Below, one piece after another: positions 62,510 through 64,000 of a stretch of 64,000 nucleotides of DNA. This stretch comes from Streptomyces fulvorobeus. GTDB lineage: Bacteria; Actinomycetota; Actinomycetes; Streptomycetales; Streptomycetaceae. Under the pieces are notes generated by a model. It did not search any database, was not told the DNA's origin, and saw only the letters and a program-made list of their open reading frames with translations. Position 1 is the first letter of the stretch. Each line of letters starts with the position of its first letter. Position numbers and translations under genes: made by a program. The DNA lies in NCBI RefSeq assembly GCF_013167895.1, contig NZ_BLWC01000001.1, forward strand, positions 4,464,001-4,528,000. Direction: 5' to 3'.

Positions 62510-62667
62510 GGAGCCCAGTCTGCCTGGCCCGCTCCGCCGAGGGCAGATGGCTTGAACCCGACCGTGAACGATATGAACGCAAGGGTGACGGCCGTCACAG
62601 GGAGATGGATAGTCGCCGAGGCCCCCAGGGACGGGGGAGCGACCGCGACATCAGCCGAGGAGGCCCC

Positions 62668-64000
62668 GTGGCAGCAGCAGCCGCAAGACGGGACCGGACC
62701 CACTATCTCTATCTGGCCGTGATCGGAGCCGTGATTCTCGGCATCCTGGTGGGCTTCGTGGCTCCCGGGGTCGCCGTGGAGCTCAAGCCCATCGGCACCG
62801 GCTTCGTGAACCTGATCAAGATGATGATCTCGCCGATCATCTTCTGCACGATCGTGCTGGGCGTCGGCTCCGTACGCAAGGCCGCCAAGGTCGGTGCCGT
62901 CGGCGGGCTCGCCCTCGGCTACTTCCTGGTGATGTCGACGGTCGCCCTGGCCATCGGCCTGGTCGTCGGCAACATCCTCGAGCCCGGCTCCGGTCTCCAC
63001 ATCACCGAGGCGGCCCGCACCGCAGGTGAGCAGCAGGCCGCGGGCGCCAGCGAGTCGACGGTGGACTTCCTGCTCGGCATCATCCCGACCACGATGGTCT
63101 CCGCCTTCACCGGCGGCGAGGTCCTCCAGACGCTGCTCATCGCCCTGCTCGCGGGCTTCGCGCTCCAGGCGATGGGGGCGGCCGGCGAACCGGTCCTGCG
63201 CGGCATCGGCCACATCCAGCGGCTCGTCTTCCGCATCCTCGCCATGATCATGTGGGCCGCCCCGGTCGGCGCGTTCGGTGCGATGGCCGCGGTGGTCGGC
63301 GAGACCGGCCTCGACGCGCTGAAGTCGCTGGCGATCATCATGATCGGCTTCTACGTCACCTGCGCGCTCTTCGTCTTCGTGGTGCTCGGCACGATCCTGC
63401 GGCTGGTGGCCGGGGTCAACCTGCTGTCGCTGCTGAAGTACCTGGGCCGCGAGTTCCTGCTGATCCTGTCCACCTCCTCCTCGGAGTCGGCCCTGCCCCG
63501 GCTCATCGCGAAGATGGAGCACCTGGGCATCAGCAAGCCCGTCGTCGGCATCACCGTGCCGACCGGCTACTCCTTCAACCTCGACGGCACCGCGATCTAC
63601 CTCACGATGTCCTCGCTCTTCATCGCCAACGCGATGGGCGACCCGCTGACCGCGAGCGAGCAGATCTCCCTCCTGGTCTTCATGGTGATCGCGTCGAAGG
63701 GCGCCGCGGGTGTCACCGGTGCCGGTCTCGCCACCCTCGCGGGCGGCCTCCAGTCGCACCGCCCCGAACTGGTCGACGGGGTCGGCCTGATCGTCGGCAT
63801 CGACCGCTTCATGAGCGAGGCCCGCGCCCTGACGAACTTCGCCGGCAACGCGGTCGCCACGGTCCTGGTCGGCACCTGGACCAAGGAGATCGACAAGGAG
63901 CGGGTCGGTGAAGTCCTCGCCGGACGCGTGCCGTTCGACGAGCGGACGCTCACCGACGACACCCCGGCGGAGAACGCGGTCCCGGAGCCCCGCGAGAGCA
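62668..64000 (+). CDS. dctA: Dicarboxylate:cation symporter, DctA/DAACS family (3' end outside window)
   Basis: 444 codons visible from GTG 62668 (GAGGAGG upstream), open at the right edge. About eight hydrophobic segments and two re-entrant loops. Hallmarks: PIGTGFVNLIKMMISPIIFCTIVLG, the serine-rich loop LILSTSSSESALPRL (HP1), TVPTGYSFNLDGTAIYLT (unwound helix with NLDGT), SKGAAGVTGAGLATLAGGL (HP2) and IDRFMSEARALTNFAGNAVAT with the substrate-contacting D-R-x-x-x-x-x-R/T-x-x-N. Takes up succinate, fumarate or malate with cations. Divergent from its probable two-component regulator. Confidence 0.93.
   Translation, partial: MAAAAARRDRTHYLYLAVIGAVILGILVGFVAPGVAVELKPIGTGFVNLIKMMISPIIFCTIVLGVGSVRKAAKVGAVGGLALGYFLVMSTVALAIGLVVGNILEPGSGLHITEAARTAGEQQAAGASESTVDFLLGIIPTTMVSAFTGGEVLQTLLIALLAGFALQAMGAAGEPVLRGIGHIQRLVFRILAMIMWAAPVGAFGAMAAVVGETGLDALKSLAIIMIGFYVTCALFVFVVLGTILRLVAGVNLLSLLKYLGREFLLILSTSSSESALPRLIAKMEHLGISKPVVGITVPTGYSFNLDGTAIYLTMSSLFIANAMGDPLTASEQISLLVFMVIASKGAAGVTGAGLATLAGGLQSHRPELVDGVGLIVGIDRFMSEARALTNFAGNAVATVLVGTWTKEIDKERVGEVLAGRVPFDERTLTDDTPAENAVPEPRES

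Overview
The window is high-GC actinobacterial chromosome, almost certainly Streptomyces. The evidence is strong G/C bias at third codon positions, frequent GTG/TTG starts, and a gene order that I recall from the S. coelicolor SCO5376-SCO5427 segment: chiC-chiR-chiS, hbd, nucS, scy-filP, mce-thiolase-meaB, icmA, pyk-ackA-pta-pfkA. That comparison is from memory, not a search. No tRNA, rRNA, CRISPR or insertion sequence was seen. The window cuts the chitinase gene at its left edge and a dicarboxylate transporter at its right edge.

Layout. 1-3.2 kb: a modular chitinase with its repeat-containing promoter and the ChiS/ChiR two-component pair. 3.3-9.4 kb: a membrane protein, cob(I)alamin adenosyltransferase, 3-hydroxybutyryl-CoA dehydrogenase, an STAS protein, a membrane-anchored P-loop protein and NucS. 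9.6-15.8 kb: an SCO5389-type protein, an LLM oxidoreductase, a small Cys/His protein and two ABC-2 exporter modules. 15.8-20.8 kb: the polar-growth coiled-coil proteins FilP and Scy. 21-23.8 kb: methylmalonyl-CoA epimerase, acetyl-CoA acetyltransferase and MeaB. 23.8-30.2 kb: a PepSY protein divergent from a two-component system, a MarR regulator, three AIM24 paralogues, a DUF3817 membrane protein and an MTH1187-family protein. 30.4-35.2 kb: a cellulose-like glycan locus (cslA, glxA, GH6 hydrolase). 35.5-40.1 kb: a MarR regulator, a second DUF3817 protein, icmA, a TetR regulator and a thioredoxin-TPR protein. 40.7-43.3 kb: a trio of uncharacterised surface genes (DUF6230, DUF6114 and a Pro-rich secreted protein). 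43.3-52.9 kb: an accessory segment with large perfect palindromes, a lipoprotein, a 2453-residue secreted polymorphic-toxin-like protein and a probable immunity gene. 52.9-59.2 kb: the pyruvate/acetate node (pyk, ackA, pta) and pfkA. 59.3-64 kb: an XRE regulator and a citrate/C4-dicarboxylate-type two-component system divergent from a DctA-like transporter.

How the genes work together. The mid-window enzymes form a coherent acyl-CoA network: hbd and thiolase for C4 units, and epimerase, MeaB, adenosyltransferase and IcmA for B12-dependent mutase chemistry. Pyk, AckA and Pta handle pyruvate and acetyl-CoA overflow. Scy, FilP, CslA, GlxA and the GH6 enzyme all belong to hyphal-tip growth and tip glycan synthesis, and here they lie within 20 kb of each other.

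The most unusual item is the giant toxin gene at 45.1-52.4 kb. It carries two copies of a roughly 1000-residue ALF-type head plus Ala-rich coiled-coil stalk, so it looks like an in-frame fusion of two toxin genes, and only the second keeps a nuclease-like tip. It is followed by a small acidic protein that is a good immunity candidate.

A technical caution: eight genes (chiR, the small Cys/His gene, the thiolase, two AIM24 genes, the GH6 gene, the TetR gene and pyk) each carry exactly one apparent one-base loss inside a G or C run. All eight become intact families when one base is restored. This pattern looks more like homopolymer sequencing error than decay, and these genes should be read as probably functional.
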